A DNA stretch of 64,000 nucleotides from Peribacillus simplex (GCF_001542915.1 NZ_LNNH01000059.1:1-64000), one strand, 5' to 3'; shown: positions 32,095 to 43,379, counted from the stretch's first letter. Program-made: numbers and translations. The notes: generated from the letters alone by a model not told the origin.

Positions 32095-33297
32095 ATGCTT
32101 ATCGAGAAAAAAGTACTTCTTTGCGTCACTGGCGGTATTGCTGTATATAAGGCTGCTGCCCTGACCAGTAAATTAACACAGGAAGGTGCACACGTAAAAG
32201 TGATCATGAGTGAATCTGCACGTCAATTCGTGACGCCGCTCACTTTCCAAGCTCTTTCGAGGAATGATGTGTACACAGATACATTTGATGAAAAGGATTC
32301 TTCTGTAATTGCCCACATCGACTTGGCTGATTGGGCTGATATCATCCTTGTGGCTCCGGCGACGGCGAATGTGATTGGCAAGGTGGCAAATGGAATCGCC
32401 GATGATATGATCACGACCACGCTGCTTGCAACGGAAGCACCTGTTTGGATAGCGCCGGCCATGAATGTTCACATGTATGCCCATCCTGCCGTTCAGAAAA
32501 ACATGGAGACACTTCGTACGTTCGGATATCAATTCATTGAACCGGGGGAAGGGTATTTGGCATGCGGGTATGTAGGTAAAGGGCGGTTGGAGGAACCGCA
32601 AACGATCATGGAACACCTGAGGAATCACTTTGCCGAAAGGAAACCGCAGCTTCTTAAAGGAAAGAAAGTCCTGATAACCGCAGGTCCTACTCGCGAAGCA
32701 ATCGATCCGGTACGTTATGTCACCAATCATTCCAGCGGAAAAATGGGCTATGCCTTAGCTGAGCAGGCAATCGAAATGGGTGCTGAGGTTACATTGGTGA
32801 CGGGGCCCGTGAATTTGATGCCGCCCTTGAAGGCCCATGTCATTCCCGTGGAATCGGCAGCAGATATGCATGATGCCGTTCTCAATCAGTTCGATGCTAG
32901 TGATGTCGTCATCATGACCGCTGCCGTCGCAGACTATAAACCGAAGTTTTATCATGTACAGAAGATGAAAAAGCAGCCGGGAGAAAATGTGATTGAATTT
33001 GAACGGACAAAGGATATCCTTAAGGAACTCGGTGAGAATAAAACGCACCAGATCTTGGTAGGCTTTGCTGCTGAAACGAACAATGTCGAAGAATACGCAA
33101 GAGGGAAATTAGAGAAAAAGAATGCAGATATGATCGTTGCCAATAATGTGACCGTCGCAGGGGCAGGCTTTGGGACGGATACGAATATCGTGACCATTTA
33201 CAAGAAAGATGGAAGTGCAATCGAGTATCCTAAAATGAGTAAAGCGGATATAGCTAAAAACATCCTGGCAGAACTATCCCGCAACCAAAAGGAATGA
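32095..33297 (+). CDS. coaBC: Phosphopantothenoylcysteine decarboxylase / phosphopantothenate--cysteine ligase
   Basis: Bifunctional CoA-biosynthesis enzyme of 400 residues. The N-terminal flavoprotein decarboxylase (CoaC, 1-~180) has TGGIAVYKAA and the PAMNVHMY motif with the active-site region. The C-terminal synthetase (CoaB, ~188-400) has ITAGPTREAIDPVRYVTN followed by HSSGKMGYALAEQA, and VIMTAAVADYKP. ATG 32095 follows AGGGGA. It lies 6 bp upstream of priA. Confidence 0.97.
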   Translation: MLIEKKVLLCVTGGIAVYKAAALTSKLTQEGAHVKVIMSESARQFVTPLTFQALSRNDVYTDTFDEKDSSVIAHIDLADWADIILVAPATANVIGKVANGIADDMITTTLLATEAPVWIAPAMNVHMYAHPAVQKNMETLRTFGYQFIEPGEGYLACGYVGKGRLEEPQTIMEHLRNHFAERKPQLLKGKKVLITAGPTREAIDPVRYVTNHSSGKMGYALAEQAIEMGAEVTLVTGPVNLMPPLKAHVIPVESAADMHDAVLNQFDASDVVIMTAAVADYKPKFYHVQKMKKQPGENVIEFERTKDILKELGENKTHQILVGFAAETNNVEEYARGKLEKKNADMIVANNVTVAGAGFGTDTNIVTIYKKDGSAIEYPKMSKADIAKNILAELSRNQKE

Positions 33298-33303
33298 TGT
33301 GTT

Positions 33304-35715
33304 ATGGATATTGCATCCGTGATTGTGGATGTACCCGCCAAACAAACCGATCGTGAATTTGATTACCGCATACCGGAAAAGTGGAAACAAGTCATCATGC
33401 CTGGCATGCGGGTCATTGTGCCATTCGGTCCAAGAATGGTCCAAGGATTCGTCACAGGTTTAAAAGATGAAAGCGATTTTTCGAAATTACGCCATATAAA
33501 AGAACCGATGGATTTGGAGCCGATCCTTAATGATGAATTGCTTCGGCTGGGGAACTGGTTGACCAAAGAGGCCATGTGCTTTAGAATTTCAGCGCTCCAA
33601 GCCATGCTTCCGGCAGCAATGAAAGCGAAATATGAAAAAGTGATCAATGTCATTGAAGATAAAAAGGATCAACTCCCGCCGATCATTGAAACACTTTTCG
33701 GAAGAAACGCTTCTTTGTCCTGGAAAGAGGTGATCGAAGGAGAGTATGCATCCCTTTTTCAAAAAGAACTCCAAAATGGCAATCTGGAGCTCGTTTATAA
33801 TGTGAAAAACCGCCTTAATAAGAAAACGGTCCGTGTCATTCAACCGCTGCTTCCGGCCAGTGAACTAAAAGAAATGGCGTCGGGCCTATCCGGTCAAGCA
33901 AAAAAACAACAGGAACTGCTCCTTTACTTTATGGAACATCAAGAGCCTGTCCCGTTAAAAGAGCTGCTTGAAGTGACCCATACATCCAGCAGTACCGTCA
34001 AATCCCTTGTATCAAAAGGGGCATTGGCGGAACTGGATCAGGAAATATACCGTGATCCATATGAGAACCGTGTGTTCCAACCATCCAATCCTTTTACGCT
34101 AACAGATGAACAAGCGGCTGCCCTAAAGCCCATCCAAGAGAAAATACATCATGATGAGCATGATGTATTCCTTTTATACGGTGTGACCGGGAGCGGAAAG
34201 ACGGAAGTGTATTTGCAGGCGATCGCCACCGTTATTGAAAAGGGGGAGGAAGCCATCATGATGGTACCTGAGATCTCCTTGACACCGCAAACGGTTAAAA
34301 GATTTAAGGAACGCTTTGGCGAGCAGGTCGCTGTCATGCACAGCGGTTTATCCGTAGGAGAAAAATATGATGAATGGCGGAAAATCCACCGCAAAGAAGT
34401 GAAAGTGGTAGTGGGCGCACGTTCAGCCGTGTTTGCCCCGTTTGAAAACCTGGGACTGGTGATCATTGATGAGGAGCATGAATCCAGCTATAAGCAAGAA
34501 GAAACGCCAAGGTACCATGCCAGGGATGTTGCCATTGAACGGGCAAAATCCCATCAGTGCCCAGTTATCCTTGGCAGTGCGACCCCTACACTCGAATCGT
34601 TTGCACGTGCCAAGAAGGACGTCTATAAACTATTGACACTGAGCCGGAGGATGAATGAAAATGCATTGCCGGCAGTCGATATTGTTGATATGAGGGAAGA
34701 ACTAAGAACGGGAAATCGTTCGATGTTCTCGGAACTGCTCTTTAGCAAGCTGAAAGATCGGCTTGAAAAGGGGCAGCAAACGGTCTTGATGCTGAACAAA
34801 CGGGGGCATTCCTCCTTTGTGATGTGCCGAAGCTGCGGATTGGTCATCAATTGCCCTAATTGTGACATTTCACTCACCTATCATCGCTTTAATGATATAA
34901 TGAAATGCCATTATTGCGGGTTTGAAGAGGGGATGCCTTCCGTTTGCCCGGAATGTGAAAGCGAACATATCCGATTCTTCGGTACGGGCACGCAAAAGGT
35001 TGAAGAAGAGTTAGCGAAAATCCTCCCTGAGGCGCGGGTCATTCGGATGGACGTAGATACGACGAGCAAAAAGGGCTCACATGAACGGCTGCTCAATGCC
35101 TTTGGAGAAGGAAAGGCTGATATATTGCTTGGCACACAAATGATTGCCAAGGGACTGGATTTCCCTAATATCACCCTGGTAGGTGTCCTTTCAGCTGATA
35201 CGATGCTCCATCTGCCGGATTTCCGCTCGTCGGAAAAGACTTTTCAGCTGCTGACACAGGTCAGCGGCAGGGCGGGTCGTCATCAACTTCCGGGGGAAGT
35301 GGTCATCCAAACTTATACACCAGAGCACTACAGCATCGAACTTGCTGCCCTGCAGGATTATGATGCCTTTTATGAAAGGGAAATGGATCTCCGCAGGAAA
35401 AGTCATTATCCCCCGTATTATTACGTTGTCCTTATCACGGTTTCTCATGAAGATTTGATGAAGGCAGTGAGTGTCACCGAAAAAATTACCAATTATTTAG
35501 GTTCGCGATTGAATCGGGACTCAATCGTTCTAGGCCCAGTCGCTTCGCCGATCAGCCGAATCAACAATAGATATCGTTACCAATGTCTGATAAAATACAA
35601 ACGAGAGCCGGACCTTAATCAACATTTACGAACGCTTTTGGAGCATTACCAAAAAGAAACGGCTCAAAATCACCTGCAGATTTCGATTGATTTAAATCCG
35701 CAGATCATGATGTGA
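33304..35715 (+). CDS. priA: Primosomal helicase PriA
   Basis: Superfamily 2 helicase restarting stalled replication forks by loading the replisome (with DnaB/DnaD/DnaI in Bacillus). The 803 residues include an N-terminal 3'-binding domain, Walker A GVTGSGKTEVYLQ (~298), DEEH box (IIDEEHESSYKQ), SATPTLES, and the zinc-binding insertion with eight cysteines (CRSCG..CPNC..CHYCG..CPEC, about 510-555). QVSGRAGR motif VI follows. Start ATG 33304 is 7 bp after the coaBC stop. Confidence 0.97.
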   Translation: MDIASVIVDVPAKQTDREFDYRIPEKWKQVIMPGMRVIVPFGPRMVQGFVTGLKDESDFSKLRHIKEPMDLEPILNDELLRLGNWLTKEAMCFRISALQAMLPAAMKAKYEKVINVIEDKKDQLPPIIETLFGRNASLSWKEVIEGEYASLFQKELQNGNLELVYNVKNRLNKKTVRVIQPLLPASELKEMASGLSGQAKKQQELLLYFMEHQEPVPLKELLEVTHTSSSTVKSLVSKGALAELDQEIYRDPYENRVFQPSNPFTLTDEQAAALKPIQEKIHHDEHDVFLLYGVTGSGKTEVYLQAIATVIEKGEEAIMMVPEISLTPQTVKRFKERFGEQVAVMHSGLSVGEKYDEWRKIHRKEVKVVVGARSAVFAPFENLGLVIIDEEHESSYKQEETPRYHARDVAIERAKSHQCPVILGSATPTLESFARAKKDVYKLLTLSRRMNENALPAVDIVDMREELRTGNRSMFSELLFSKLKDRLEKGQQTVLMLNKRGHSSFVMCRSCGLVINCPNCDISLTYHRFNDIMKCHYCGFEEGMPSVCPECESEHIRFFGTGTQKVEEELAKILPEARVIRMDVDTTSKKGSHERLLNAFGEGKADILLGTQMIAKGLDFPNITLVGVLSADTMLHLPDFRSSEKTFQLLTQVSGRAGRHQLPGEVVIQTYTPEHYSIELAALQDYDAFYEREMDLRRKSHYPPYYYVVLITVSHEDLMKAVSVTEKITNYLGSRLNRDSIVLGPVASPISRINNRYRYQCLIKYKREPDLNQHLRTLLEHYQKETAQNHLQISIDLNPQIMM

Positions 35716-35813
35716 TGGTTGAAGAGTAAGAGGATTACACCGCGGGCTGTTACGGGCTTGCGTTTTTATATAATGAAGTGTTGTTTCTCATATCTAGGAG
35801 GGTACTTTGAATT
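35716..35813 (+). promoter_or_regulatory. priA-def spacer with a -10-like box
   Basis: TATAAT occurs at 35769-35774, 40 bp before the def start. I see no good -35 at 17 bp, so an internal promoter for def is only possible. No gene lies here. Confidence 0.3.
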
Positions 35814-36299
35814 TTGGCTATTTTACCGATTGTTTTGTTTCCTGAAAAAATTTTACAACAAAAATGTGATAAAGTAACAAGTTTTGATAAAAAATTGGCA
35901 AAGCTGTTAAATAATATGTATGAAACGATGGTGGAAGCGGATGGCGTAGGGCTGGCTGCGCCGCAAGTCGGCATTAAAAAGCAAGTGGCCGTCGTTGAAA
36001 TAGATGAAGATTCGGGTCACCTTGAATTGATCAATCCAGAAGTTCTGGAAACGGAAGGTGAGCAGACGGGTGTGGAAGGTTGCCTTAGCTTTCCTAGCCT
36101 ATATGGTGAAGTGTCCCGTCCTTACCGCATCAAAGTGCGCGCACAAGACCGAAAAGGGAGCTTTTTCGAGATAGAGGCGGAGGATTTCCTCGCAAGGGCA
36201 CTTCTGCATGAGATCGATCATTTGCAAGGGGTTTTATTTACAAGTAAGGTTTCGCGCTATATTACAGAAGAAGAGTTAGAAGGGTATGAAGAAGAATGA
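35814..36299 (+). CDS. def: Peptide deformylase
   Basis: Fe/Zn hydrolase removing the N-formyl group from nascent proteins; 161 residues. The three family motifs are present: [10 protein letters not shown] (motif 1), EGCLSFPS (motif 2 with metal Cys) and [10 protein letters not shown] (motif 3, HExxH-like). The start is TTG 35814, 11 bases after AGGAGGG, giving the expected MAI..V N-terminus. It overlaps fmt by 4 bp (ATGA); fmt adds the formyl group to initiator tRNA. Confidence 0.96.
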   Translation: MAILPIVLFPEKILQQKCDKVTSFDKKLAKLLNNMYETMVEADGVGLAAPQVGIKKQVAVVEIDEDSGHLELINPEVLETEGEQTGVEGCLSFPSLYGEVSRPYRIKVRAQDRKGSFFEIEAEDFLARALLHEIDHLQGVLFTSKVSRYITEEELEGYEEE

Positions 36300-37255
36300 C
36301 AAAAATTATCTTTATGGGGACACCGGATTTTTCAGTGCCGGTATTGAAAAGGATCATTGATGAAGGGTTTGACGTGATTGCAGTCGTCACGCAGCCGGAT
36401 CGTCCCGTTGGCCGTAAAAAGGTGCTGACGCCCCCGCCGGTCAAGGTCGAAGCGGAAAAACAGGGAATTCCCGTTTATCAACCTGAAAAGATCCGTGAAA
36501 AAGCAGAATTGGAAAAGATCATCGCATTAGGTGCTGACCTTGTGGTGACCGCGGCGTTCGGGCAAATCCTCCCGAATGAATTGTTGGAAGCCCCTAAATA
36601 CGGATGCATCAACGTACATGCCTCCTTGCTTCCAGAACTTCGCGGCGGCGCACCGATCCATTATTCAATATTGCAGGGAAAAGAAAAAACGGGTATCACC
36701 ATCATGTATATGGCGGAAAAATTGGATGCCGGAGATATATTGACGCAAGCTGAAGTGGCCATCGCGGAAGAAGATAATGTGGGAACCCTGCATGATAAGT
36801 TAAGCAAGGTAGGTTCGGATTTGCTTGCGGAAACATTGCCGAAGCTTATCAATGGCGAACTGAAGGCAACCAAGCAAGATGAGGGCAAAGCGACCTTCGC
36901 TCCTAACATTAAACGTTCGGAGGAAAAAATCGACTGGTCGAAAACAGGGGGAAATATCTATAACCATGTACGCGGACTAAATCCATGGCCAGTTGCCTAC
37001 ACAACCTTAAACGGATCGGTCCTGAAAATTTGGAAGGCCGGTAAGCTTGAATACGGCAGCCAGGAAGCACCCGGCACAATTTTAGAAGTGCAAAATGATG
37101 GTTTCATCGTTTCGACAGGCAATGGAACGGCGATACTGGTTACAGAACTGCAGCCTTCAGGAAAGAAAAAAATGCCGGCGAAAGATTACTTGCGCGGCGC
37201 CGGGTCGTTCATTAAAGCAGGCATGAAGTTAGGAGAACAGAATGAAGCAAACTAA
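36296..37255 (+). CDS. fmt: Methionyl-tRNA formyltransferase
   Basis: Formylates Met-tRNA-fMet using 10-formyl-THF. The 319 residues have [14 protein letters not shown] at the N-terminus and the catalytic segment [20 protein letters not shown], followed by [17 protein letters not shown]-terminal tRNA-binding domain (~205-319) includes [11 protein letters not shown]. It overlaps def (4 bp) and rsmB (14 bp). Confidence 0.97.
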   Translation: MTKIIFMGTPDFSVPVLKRIIDEGFDVIAVVTQPDRPVGRKKVLTPPPVKVEAEKQGIPVYQPEKIREKAELEKIIALGADLVVTAAFGQILPNELLEAPKYGCINVHASLLPELRGGAPIHYSILQGKEKTGITIMYMAEKLDAGDILTQAEVAIAEEDNVGTLHDKLSKVGSDLLAETLPKLINGELKATKQDEGKATFAPNIKRSEEKIDWSKTGGNIYNHVRGLNPWPVAYTTLNGSVLKIWKAGKLEYGSQEAPGTILEVQNDGFIVSTGNGTAILVTELQPSGKKKMPAKDYLRGAGSFIKAGMKLGEQNEAN

Positions 37256-38594
37256 AAAGGGAGTACGTGACATTGCTCTCGATATTTTGGAATCTGTAGA
37301 GAAAAACCAATCCTACAGTAACCTCTTATTAAACAACTTGATCAAAAAGCATCAATTATCCCCTGTTGACAGCGGTTTGCTTACGGAAATAAGCTATGGG
37401 ACAATACAGCGTAAGATGACATTGGATTACTTTTTGAGCCCTTATATTAAACAGCCGAAAAAGACGCAAAGCTGGGTCATCAATCTGCTTAGGCTGTCTG
37501 TTTATCAAATGGTTTATTTAGATAAGGTGCCGGACCATGCGATCATCTTCGAGGCAGTTGAAATTTCCAAAAAACGCGGACATAAAGGGACATCTTCGAT
37601 GGTCAATGGCGTGCTTCGCAACATCCAGAGAAATGGTGTTCCTTCCCTTGATGCCATCAAAGATGATCTTGAACGGCTCTCCATCGAAGTGAGTCATCCA
37701 GTCTGGTTGATCAAACGCTGGGTGGAGCAATTTGGTTATGAAAAAACCAAGGAAATGTGCGAAGTGAACTTAACGGCCCCATTGCAAACGGGACGGGTCA
37801 ATTTAAAGAAGATTTCCCGCAATGAATTAATGAGCATATTAAGGGAAGAGGGATATGACGTCGAAGCAAGTGAAGTCGTCCCCGAAGCCATCGTCAGCTA
37901 TAGAGGCAATCTTGCCCATTCAGAAAGTTATAAACTAGGCTACCTGTCGATCCAGGACGAAAGCTCGATGCTTGTTGCTCATGCTTTGGGGGCAAATGAT
38001 AATGATGCTGTTCTCGATTGCTGTGCTGCTCCTGGAGGGAAAACGACCCATATTGCAGAAGGTCTGACGACTGGACAAGTCTATGCGCTGGATCTTCATG
38101 AGCATAAAGTCAAGCTCATCAAGGAGCAGGCAGAGCGGCTAAAACTGAGGAACAACATCAAGACTATGGCACTCGATAGCAGGAAAGTGCAGGAACACTT
38201 CAATAAAGAAGGGTTCGACCGGGTCTTGATCGATGCTCCGTGTTCAGGGTTGGGAGTCATGCGCCGGAAGCCTGATGTAAAGTACACAAAAACAAAAGAT
38301 GATATAATGAAACTCTCAAGTATACAAAAGCAATTATTGGAAGCTGCCGCACCGCTGGTAAAGCAAGGCGGACGTTTAGTATATAGCACATGCACGGTGG
38401 ATAGGGAAGAAAATGACCAAGTGGCCATGTCGTTTTTGCAAGACCACCCGGATTTCGAGAGCGATCCATCGCTGTCAGAAAGAATGCCCGAGAGCGTTCA
38501 GCCGTTTATCGAGGGCAATACGCTGCAAGTTTTTCCGCAATATTTTAGCAGTGACGGATTCTTTATTGCGAGTTTTAGAAAGAAGGTGCTGTAA
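37242..38594 (+). CDS. rsmB: 16S rRNA m5C967 methyltransferase RsmB
   Basis: SAM-dependent rRNA cytosine-C5 methyltransferase, 450 residues. The N-terminal NusB-like domain (1-~150) is followed by the Rossmann methyltransferase. The SAM loop is [15 protein letters not shown]. Two catalytic cysteines are seen in [17 protein letters not shown] and [11 protein letters not shown]. The start ATG 37242 lies inside fmt after TTAGGAGAA. Its stop shares bases with the rlmN start (TAATG). Confidence 0.96.
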   Translation: MKQTKKGVRDIALDILESVEKNQSYSNLLLNNLIKKHQLSPVDSGLLTEISYGTIQRKMTLDYFLSPYIKQPKKTQSWVINLLRLSVYQMVYLDKVPDHAIIFEAVEISKKRGHKGTSSMVNGVLRNIQRNGVPSLDAIKDDLERLSIEVSHPVWLIKRWVEQFGYEKTKEMCEVNLTAPLQTGRVNLKKISRNELMSILREEGYDVEASEVVPEAIVSYRGNLAHSESYKLGYLSIQDESSMLVAHALGANDNDAVLDCCAAPGGKTTHIAEGLTTGQVYALDLHEHKVKLIKEQAERLKLRNNIKTMALDSRKVQEHFNKEGFDRVLIDAPCSGLGVMRRKPDVKYTKTKDDIMKLSSIQKQLLEAAAPLVKQGGRLVYSTCTVDREENDQVAMSFLQDHPDFESDPSLSERMPESVQPFIEGNTLQVFPQYFSSDGFFIASFRKKVL

Positions 38595-39688
38595 TGGCAG
38601 AAATAACCAAATCATCCAGAGTAAGAAAAGACACAACACCAGAAAAACCATCCATCTATTCATTGGAGCTTCACCAAATTAAAGAATGGATCATTCAAAA
38701 TGGCGAGAAGGCTTTCCGGGCCGAGCAAGTATACGATTGGCTTTATAAAAAGCGCGTCTCCAGCTTTGAAGATATGTCCAACCTATCGAAATCTTTACGC
38801 GATAAGCTGGAATCACATTTTACCTTCACTACCTTGAAAACGCTGATCCAGCAAACGTCAAATGATGGAACGATGAAGTTCTTATTTGAACTCCATGATG
38901 GATATTCGATTGAAACGGTATTGATGCGCCACGAATATGGAAACTCCATTTGCGTGACAACACAGGTTGGTTGTAGAATTGGTTGTACCTTCTGTGCATC
39001 GACACTGGGTGGATTGAAGCGAAACCTTGAAGCAGGCGAAATAGTTGCCCAAGTCGTTAAAGTGCAGCAAGCACTTGACGAAGTGGAAGAACGTGTCAGC
39101 TCAGTCGTCATCATGGGAATCGGGGAACCGTTCGATAACTACGATAATATGATGTCATTCTTGAAGAATATAAATCATGAAAAAGGCTTGAATATCGGGG
39201 CCCGTCATATTACCGTTTCTACAAGCGGGATCATTCCTAAAATCTATAAATTTGCAGAAGAGAGCATGCAAATCAACTTTGCGGTTTCCCTGCATGCACC
39301 AAACACGGAATTGAGAAGTAAATTGATGCCAATCAACAAGGCTTACAAACTTCCCGACTTGATTGAAGCCATAAAATACTATACTGAAAAAACAGGGCGC
39401 CGTGTAAGTTTTGAATATGGTCTATTCGGCGGGGAAAATGATACAGTCGAACACGCCGAAGAATTAGCCAATTTAATAAGCGGGATCAAATGCCATGTCA
39501 ACTTAATTCCGGTTAACTATGTACCGGAACGCAACTATGTACGTACACCTCGGGATCAGATTTTTGAGTTTGAAAAAACATTGAAAAAGCGCGGTATCAA
39601 TGTGACGATCCGAAGGGAACAAGGCAGTGATATCGACGCAGCCTGCGGCCAGCTTCGGGCCAAGGAGCGCAAAGAAGAGACGAGGTGA
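38594..39688 (+). CDS. rlmN: Dual-specificity 23S rRNA/tRNA m2A methyltransferase RlmN
   Basis: Radical-SAM enzyme methylating C2 of A2503 in 23S rRNA and A37 of some tRNAs. The 364 residues carry the Cx3Cx2C cluster motif [10 protein letters not shown] (around residue 130), [17 protein letters not shown] and the C-terminal region with the catalytic Cys in [15 protein letters not shown] overlap with rsmB and an overlap of the rlmN end with the prpC ribosome binding site indicate one transcript. Confidence 0.97.
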   Translation: MAEITKSSRVRKDTTPEKPSIYSLELHQIKEWIIQNGEKAFRAEQVYDWLYKKRVSSFEDMSNLSKSLRDKLESHFTFTTLKTLIQQTSNDGTMKFLFELHDGYSIETVLMRHEYGNSICVTTQVGCRIGCTFCASTLGGLKRNLEAGEIVAQVVKVQQALDEVEERVSSVVIMGIGEPFDNYDNMMSFLKNINHEKGLNIGARHITVSTSGIIPKIYKFAEESMQINFAVSLHAPNTELRSKLMPINKAYKLPDLIEAIKYYTEKTGRRVSFEYGLFGGENDTVEHAEELANLISGIKCHVNLIPVNYVPERNYVRTPRDQIFEFEKTLKKRGINVTIRREQGSDIDAACGQLRAKERKEETR

Positions 39689-39693
39689 CCCTA

Positions 39694-40443
39694 TTGAGGG
39701 CGATATTTAAAACAGACCGTGGAAAAGTCCGGCAGCATAATGAAGATAATGGCGGAATCTTTAAAAACTCGGAAGGCGTTCGCCTTGCCATCGTTGCAGA
39801 TGGCATGGGCGGCCACCGTGCCGGGGATGTGGCAAGTGCGATGACGATTGACCTTTTGAAAAAGGGATGGGAGGAATCCGGCGGGATCGAAACGGCAAAT
39901 GATGCCGAGGAGTGGCTAAAACAGCAAATCTTCTTGGTCAATCATTCGCTTTTTGAATATGCCGAGTCACATACAGAGTGTAAGGGTATGGGGACCACCG
40001 TTGTTGCTGCAATATGTACTGATACATTTGCGACCATCGCCAATATCGGGGACAGTCGATGTTATTTGTACAATGAGAGTGGCTTTAAACAGGTTACGGA
40101 AGATCATTCACTCGTTAACGAATTGGTCCGTTCCGGGCAGATTTCGAAGGAAGATGCCGAGAACCATCCACGAAAAAATGTTTTATTACGAGCCTTGGGA
40201 ACGGAAAAGCAAGTTGAAATGGACATCACGACGGTCATTTTCGAAGAAAGTGATTTATTGTTGCTTTGTTCGGATGGACTAACGAATAAAGTGAATGAAC
40301 AGGAGCTTGAAGAAACGGTTACAAATGGGCAGCCTCTTGAAGAAAAGGCAAAATCATTAATAGACAAGGCCAATCACTACGGTGGGGAAGATAATATCAC
40401 CCTTGTGCTTGTTCAATTTACTGATGAAAGCGAAAGCAGGTGA
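39694..40443 (+). CDS. prpC: PP2C-type protein phosphatase PrpC
   Basis: Mn2+/Mg2+-dependent Ser/Thr phosphatase that reverses PrkC phosphorylation. I choose TTG 39694, 6 bases after GAGGTG; an earlier GTG (39685) lies inside this ribosome binding site. It gives 249 residues aligning with the B. subtilis N-terminus (KTD.GK.RQHNED). Metal and active-site motifs: RQHNEDN, VADGMGGHRAGDVAS, IGDSRCYL, LCSDGLTNKV and GGEDNITLVLV. It lies 5 bp before prkC. Confidence 0.95.
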   Translation: MRAIFKTDRGKVRQHNEDNGGIFKNSEGVRLAIVADGMGGHRAGDVASAMTIDLLKKGWEESGGIETANDAEEWLKQQIFLVNHSLFEYAESHTECKGMGTTVVAAICTDTFATIANIGDSRCYLYNESGFKQVTEDHSLVNELVRSGQISKEDAENHPRKNVLLRALGTEKQVEMDITTVIFEESDLLLLCSDGLTNKVNEQELEETVTNGQPLEEKAKSLIDKANHYGGEDNITLVLVQFTDESESR

Positions 40444-40448
40444 ATTGA

Positions 40449-42473
40449 ATGTTGATTGGCAGAAGAATCAACGGCCGTTATAAACTGATCGAGATGGTCG
40501 GCGGCGGTGGCATGGCGAATGTTTACCTTGCAAGGGATATGATTTTGGATAGGGATGTTGCGTTGAAAATCCTTCGCATGGACTTCAACAATGACGAAGA
40601 ATTCATCAAGCGCTTCAACCGGGAAGCTCAATCGGCAACCAGTTTGGCCCATCCCAATATCGTAAGTATTTATGATGTTGGAGAAGAAGATGCCATCTAT
40701 TATATCGTCATGGAATATGTGGACGGCTTTACACTTAAGCAATACATACAAAAATATTATCCGATTCCAGTTGATGAAGCCTTGGATATCATGAAGCAGA
40801 TCACGGCAGCGATTTCCCATGCCCACCATAATGGGATCATCCATCGTGACATCAAGCCACAGAACATATTGATCGATAAAGAAGGAACCGTCAAGATAAC
40901 GGACTTTGGAATTGCCTTGGCCTTGAGTGCAACCAACATTACTCAGACGAACGCCGTCTTGGGTTCCGTCCATTACTTATCTCCGGAACAGGCAAGGGGC
41001 GGCATGGCCAATAAGAAATCGGATATATACTCCCTTGGCATCGTCATGTTTGAATTGCTGACGGGTAGATTGCCTTTTTCCGGTGAATCAGCCGTGTCGA
41101 TAGCGCTTAAACATTTACAATCGGAAACCCCTTCGCCCAAACGGTGGAACCCTGAAATACCCCAGAGTGTAGAAAATATTATTTTGAGGGCGACAGCGAA
41201 GGATTCATATTACCGATATGAAAGCGTAGATTCAATGGAAGATGACATTCGTACGTCGTTGAATCCTGAGCGTTCAAATGAGCAGCCCTTTACGATACCG
41301 GAAGACCATGATGCAACGAAAGCGATACCTGTCATCACGGATGATCAGCTCTCGAGCATTGATGAGACGATTATAAGAGGGCCGGAGAAAAATACGGCAG
41401 TCTATGCAGACGATGCTGAAGATGACTCGGTCGAAGCCATGAAAGTGAACAAAAAACAAAAGAAACAGAAAAAACAAAAAATGAAGACGAAACAAAAGGA
41501 CAAAAAACGGAAGAGAATGCCAGCTATTTTGGTAACCATCTTTTTAGTCCTCGCACTGCTTGCTGTCTTATCTGTCACGTTAGGACCATCCCTTTTGGGC
41601 CCGAAGGAAGTGACGATCCCTGACCTTAAAGGGAAGGAATTGGATGATGCAATTACTGATTTGCTTAATCTGGATTTGGTCGTCGGAGAAACCATTGAGA
41701 TCGAGGATGAAGAGGTTGAAGCGGGACTGGTGATCAAAACCAACCCGAAGGAAGGGAAAACCGTCAAGGCAGGTGCAAAGGTCGATATTTATCAAAGTGT
41801 AGGTAAAGAAACGATATCGCTTTCCAACTATGAAGGCCGGAATTACTCGGATATTAAATCCTTGCTTGATAATATGGGATTCAAAAACACGATCGTTACC
41901 TACAAATTCGATCAAAGTGCTGCCGGTACCATCATAGATCAGACGCCATCGGGCGCAACTGAAATCGTCCCATCCGAAACGGAACTTGAGTTAACTGTAA
42001 GCAAAGGGGAAGATTTATTGAGCCTGAAAAATCTCAAGGGGTTCAATGAAGCCGGCCTAAATGATTATTCCAATGAAAGCGGAATAAAGATCGATGTGGA
42101 AGAAGAGGTATACGATGATTCCGTCGAGAAAGGGCTGGTCATTTCCCAGTCTCCTGAACCGGGTACTAAGGTGGAAAAAGGCAGTACGGTGAAAGTCATC
42201 GTCTCAAAAGGGAAAGAAGAGATCCCCCCCAAGACCGTAACGGAGAAAATCAAGATTGAATATGATCCAGTTGAACCTGGCAAAGCGCAAAAAGTGCAAA
42301 TTTTCATTGAGGATATCAATAATAGCATGACGGAGCCTAAGGAATCATTCTTTATCGTGGAAGATGCCAAGCGAACGATCGAATTGACGGTTTCCCAGGA
42401 TAAGAAAGCAGGCTATAAAGTCATGAGGGACAATCAGGTCATCATCGACAAAGCTGTCTCTTATCCCGACTAA
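40449..42473 (+). CDS. prkC: Membrane Ser/Thr protein kinase PrkC with PASTA repeats
   Basis: Hanks-type kinase sensing peptidoglycan fragments and involved in spore germination and stationary-phase control. The 674 residues comprise the kinase domain (1-~275; GGGGMANVYLA, catalytic HRDIKPQNIL with Asp134, DFGIA, APE-like SPEQ). A linker follows, then a Lys/Gln-rich segment (~332-356) and one membrane segment (~357-380). Three PASTA repeats (~385-590) and a C-terminal Ig-like domain make up the rest. It is slightly longer than B. subtilis PrkC (648), mainly through the basic linker. Confidence 0.96.
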   Translation: MLIGRRINGRYKLIEMVGGGGMANVYLARDMILDRDVALKILRMDFNNDEEFIKRFNREAQSATSLAHPNIVSIYDVGEEDAIYYIVMEYVDGFTLKQYIQKYYPIPVDEALDIMKQITAAISHAHHNGIIHRDIKPQNILIDKEGTVKITDFGIALALSATNITQTNAVLGSVHYLSPEQARGGMANKKSDIYSLGIVMFELLTGRLPFSGESAVSIALKHLQSETPSPKRWNPEIPQSVENIILRATAKDSYYRYESVDSMEDDIRTSLNPERSNEQPFTIPEDHDATKAIPVITDDQLSSIDETIIRGPEKNTAVYADDAEDDSVEAMKVNKKQKKQKKQKMKTKQKDKKRKRMPAILVTIFLVLALLAVLSVTLGPSLLGPKEVTIPDLKGKELDDAITDLLNLDLVVGETIEIEDEEVEAGLVIKTNPKEGKTVKAGAKVDIYQSVGKETISLSNYEGRNYSDIKSLLDNMGFKNTIVTYKFDQSAAGTIIDQTPSGATEIVPSETELELTVSKGEDLLSLKNLKGFNEAGLNDYSNESGIKIDVEEEVYDDSVEKGLVISQSPEPGTKVEKGSTVKVIVSKGKEEIPPKTVTEKIKIEYDPVEPGKAQKVQIFIEDINNSMTEPKESFFIVEDAKRTIELTVSQDKKAGYKVMRDNQVIIDKAVSYPD

Positions 42474-42496
42474 ATATATAAATTAGGAGTGTGGCT

Positions 42497-43378
42497 ATGC
42501 CCGAAGGAAAAATTATTAAAGCACTTAGCGGATTTTATTATGTGCTTGATGGGGAAGAAGTTTTTCAATGTCGCGGACGGGGTGTATTCAGGAAAAATAA
42601 GGTAACTCCGCTCGTTGGTGATTATGTGGTGTTCCAGGCGGAAAATAAAACCGATGGGACCGTTACCGAAATAAAACCGCGAAAGAATGAATTGATCCGT
42701 CCGCAAATTTCAAATGTAGATCAAGCCATCCTCGTCTTTTCGGCAGTGGAACCTGACTTCAGTCCGGCGCTGCTCGATCGTTTCCTCGTATTGATCGAAG
42801 ATAACGAAATCGAGCCCATTATCGTCGTGACGAAACTGGACTTGGTCACTTCTGAAACCCGGACGAAATTGACACAGTACATCAATGATTATCGCAAACT
42901 TGGGTATACGGTATTGGAAACATCCTCGGTTACCACAGGAGGAATTGAAGAACTTGTTCCTTATTTAGAAGGGAAAACGAGTGTATTTGCCGGTCAGTCA
43001 GGAGTTGGAAAATCGTCTTTGCTAAACGCAATCAACCCTGAACTGGCTTTAAAGACGGATGACATTTCGTCACATCTTGGACGGGGGAAACATACTACGC
43101 GTCATGTAGAATTGATTCATATCGGCTCCGGCCTTGTCGCGGATACGCCTGGTTTCAGTTCACTCGAATTCATGGAAATGGAAGCTGAACGGCTATCCTA
43201 TTGCTTCCCCGAAATGCATAAGCATGGAGAGGACTGTAAGTTCAGGGCTTGTTTGCACGATAAAGAACCGAGGTGTGCCGTGAAGGAAGCGGTCGCTTCC
43301 GGGGAAATCCCGCAATATCGCTATGAGCATTATATGCAATTCCTGGAAGAAATCAGAGATAGAAAGCCGAGGTATTGA
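42497..43378 (+). CDS. rsgA: Ribosome small-subunit-dependent GTPase RsgA
   Basis: Circularly permuted GTPase checking late 30S assembly; a PrkC substrate in B. subtilis. ATG 42497 follows TAGGAGT; the in-frame GTG two codons earlier is too close to the ribosome binding site. The 293 residues show the OB fold (1-~65), then G4 (VTKLD), G5, G1 ([12 protein letters not shown]) and G3 (DTPGFSS) in permuted order. A C-terminal zinc knuckle (C..FRACLH..EPRCAVK) completes it. Confidence 0.97.
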   Translation: MPEGKIIKALSGFYYVLDGEEVFQCRGRGVFRKNKVTPLVGDYVVFQAENKTDGTVTEIKPRKNELIRPQISNVDQAILVFSAVEPDFSPALLDRFLVLIEDNEIEPIIVVTKLDLVTSETRTKLTQYINDYRKLGYTVLETSSVTTGGIEELVPYLEGKTSVFAGQSGVGKSSLLNAINPELALKTDDISSHLGRGKHTTRHVELIHIGSGLVADTPGFSSLEFMEMEAERLSYCFPEMHKHGEDCKFRACLHDKEPRCAVKEAVASGEIPQYRYEHYMQFLEEIRDRKPRY

Positions 43379-43379
43379 A

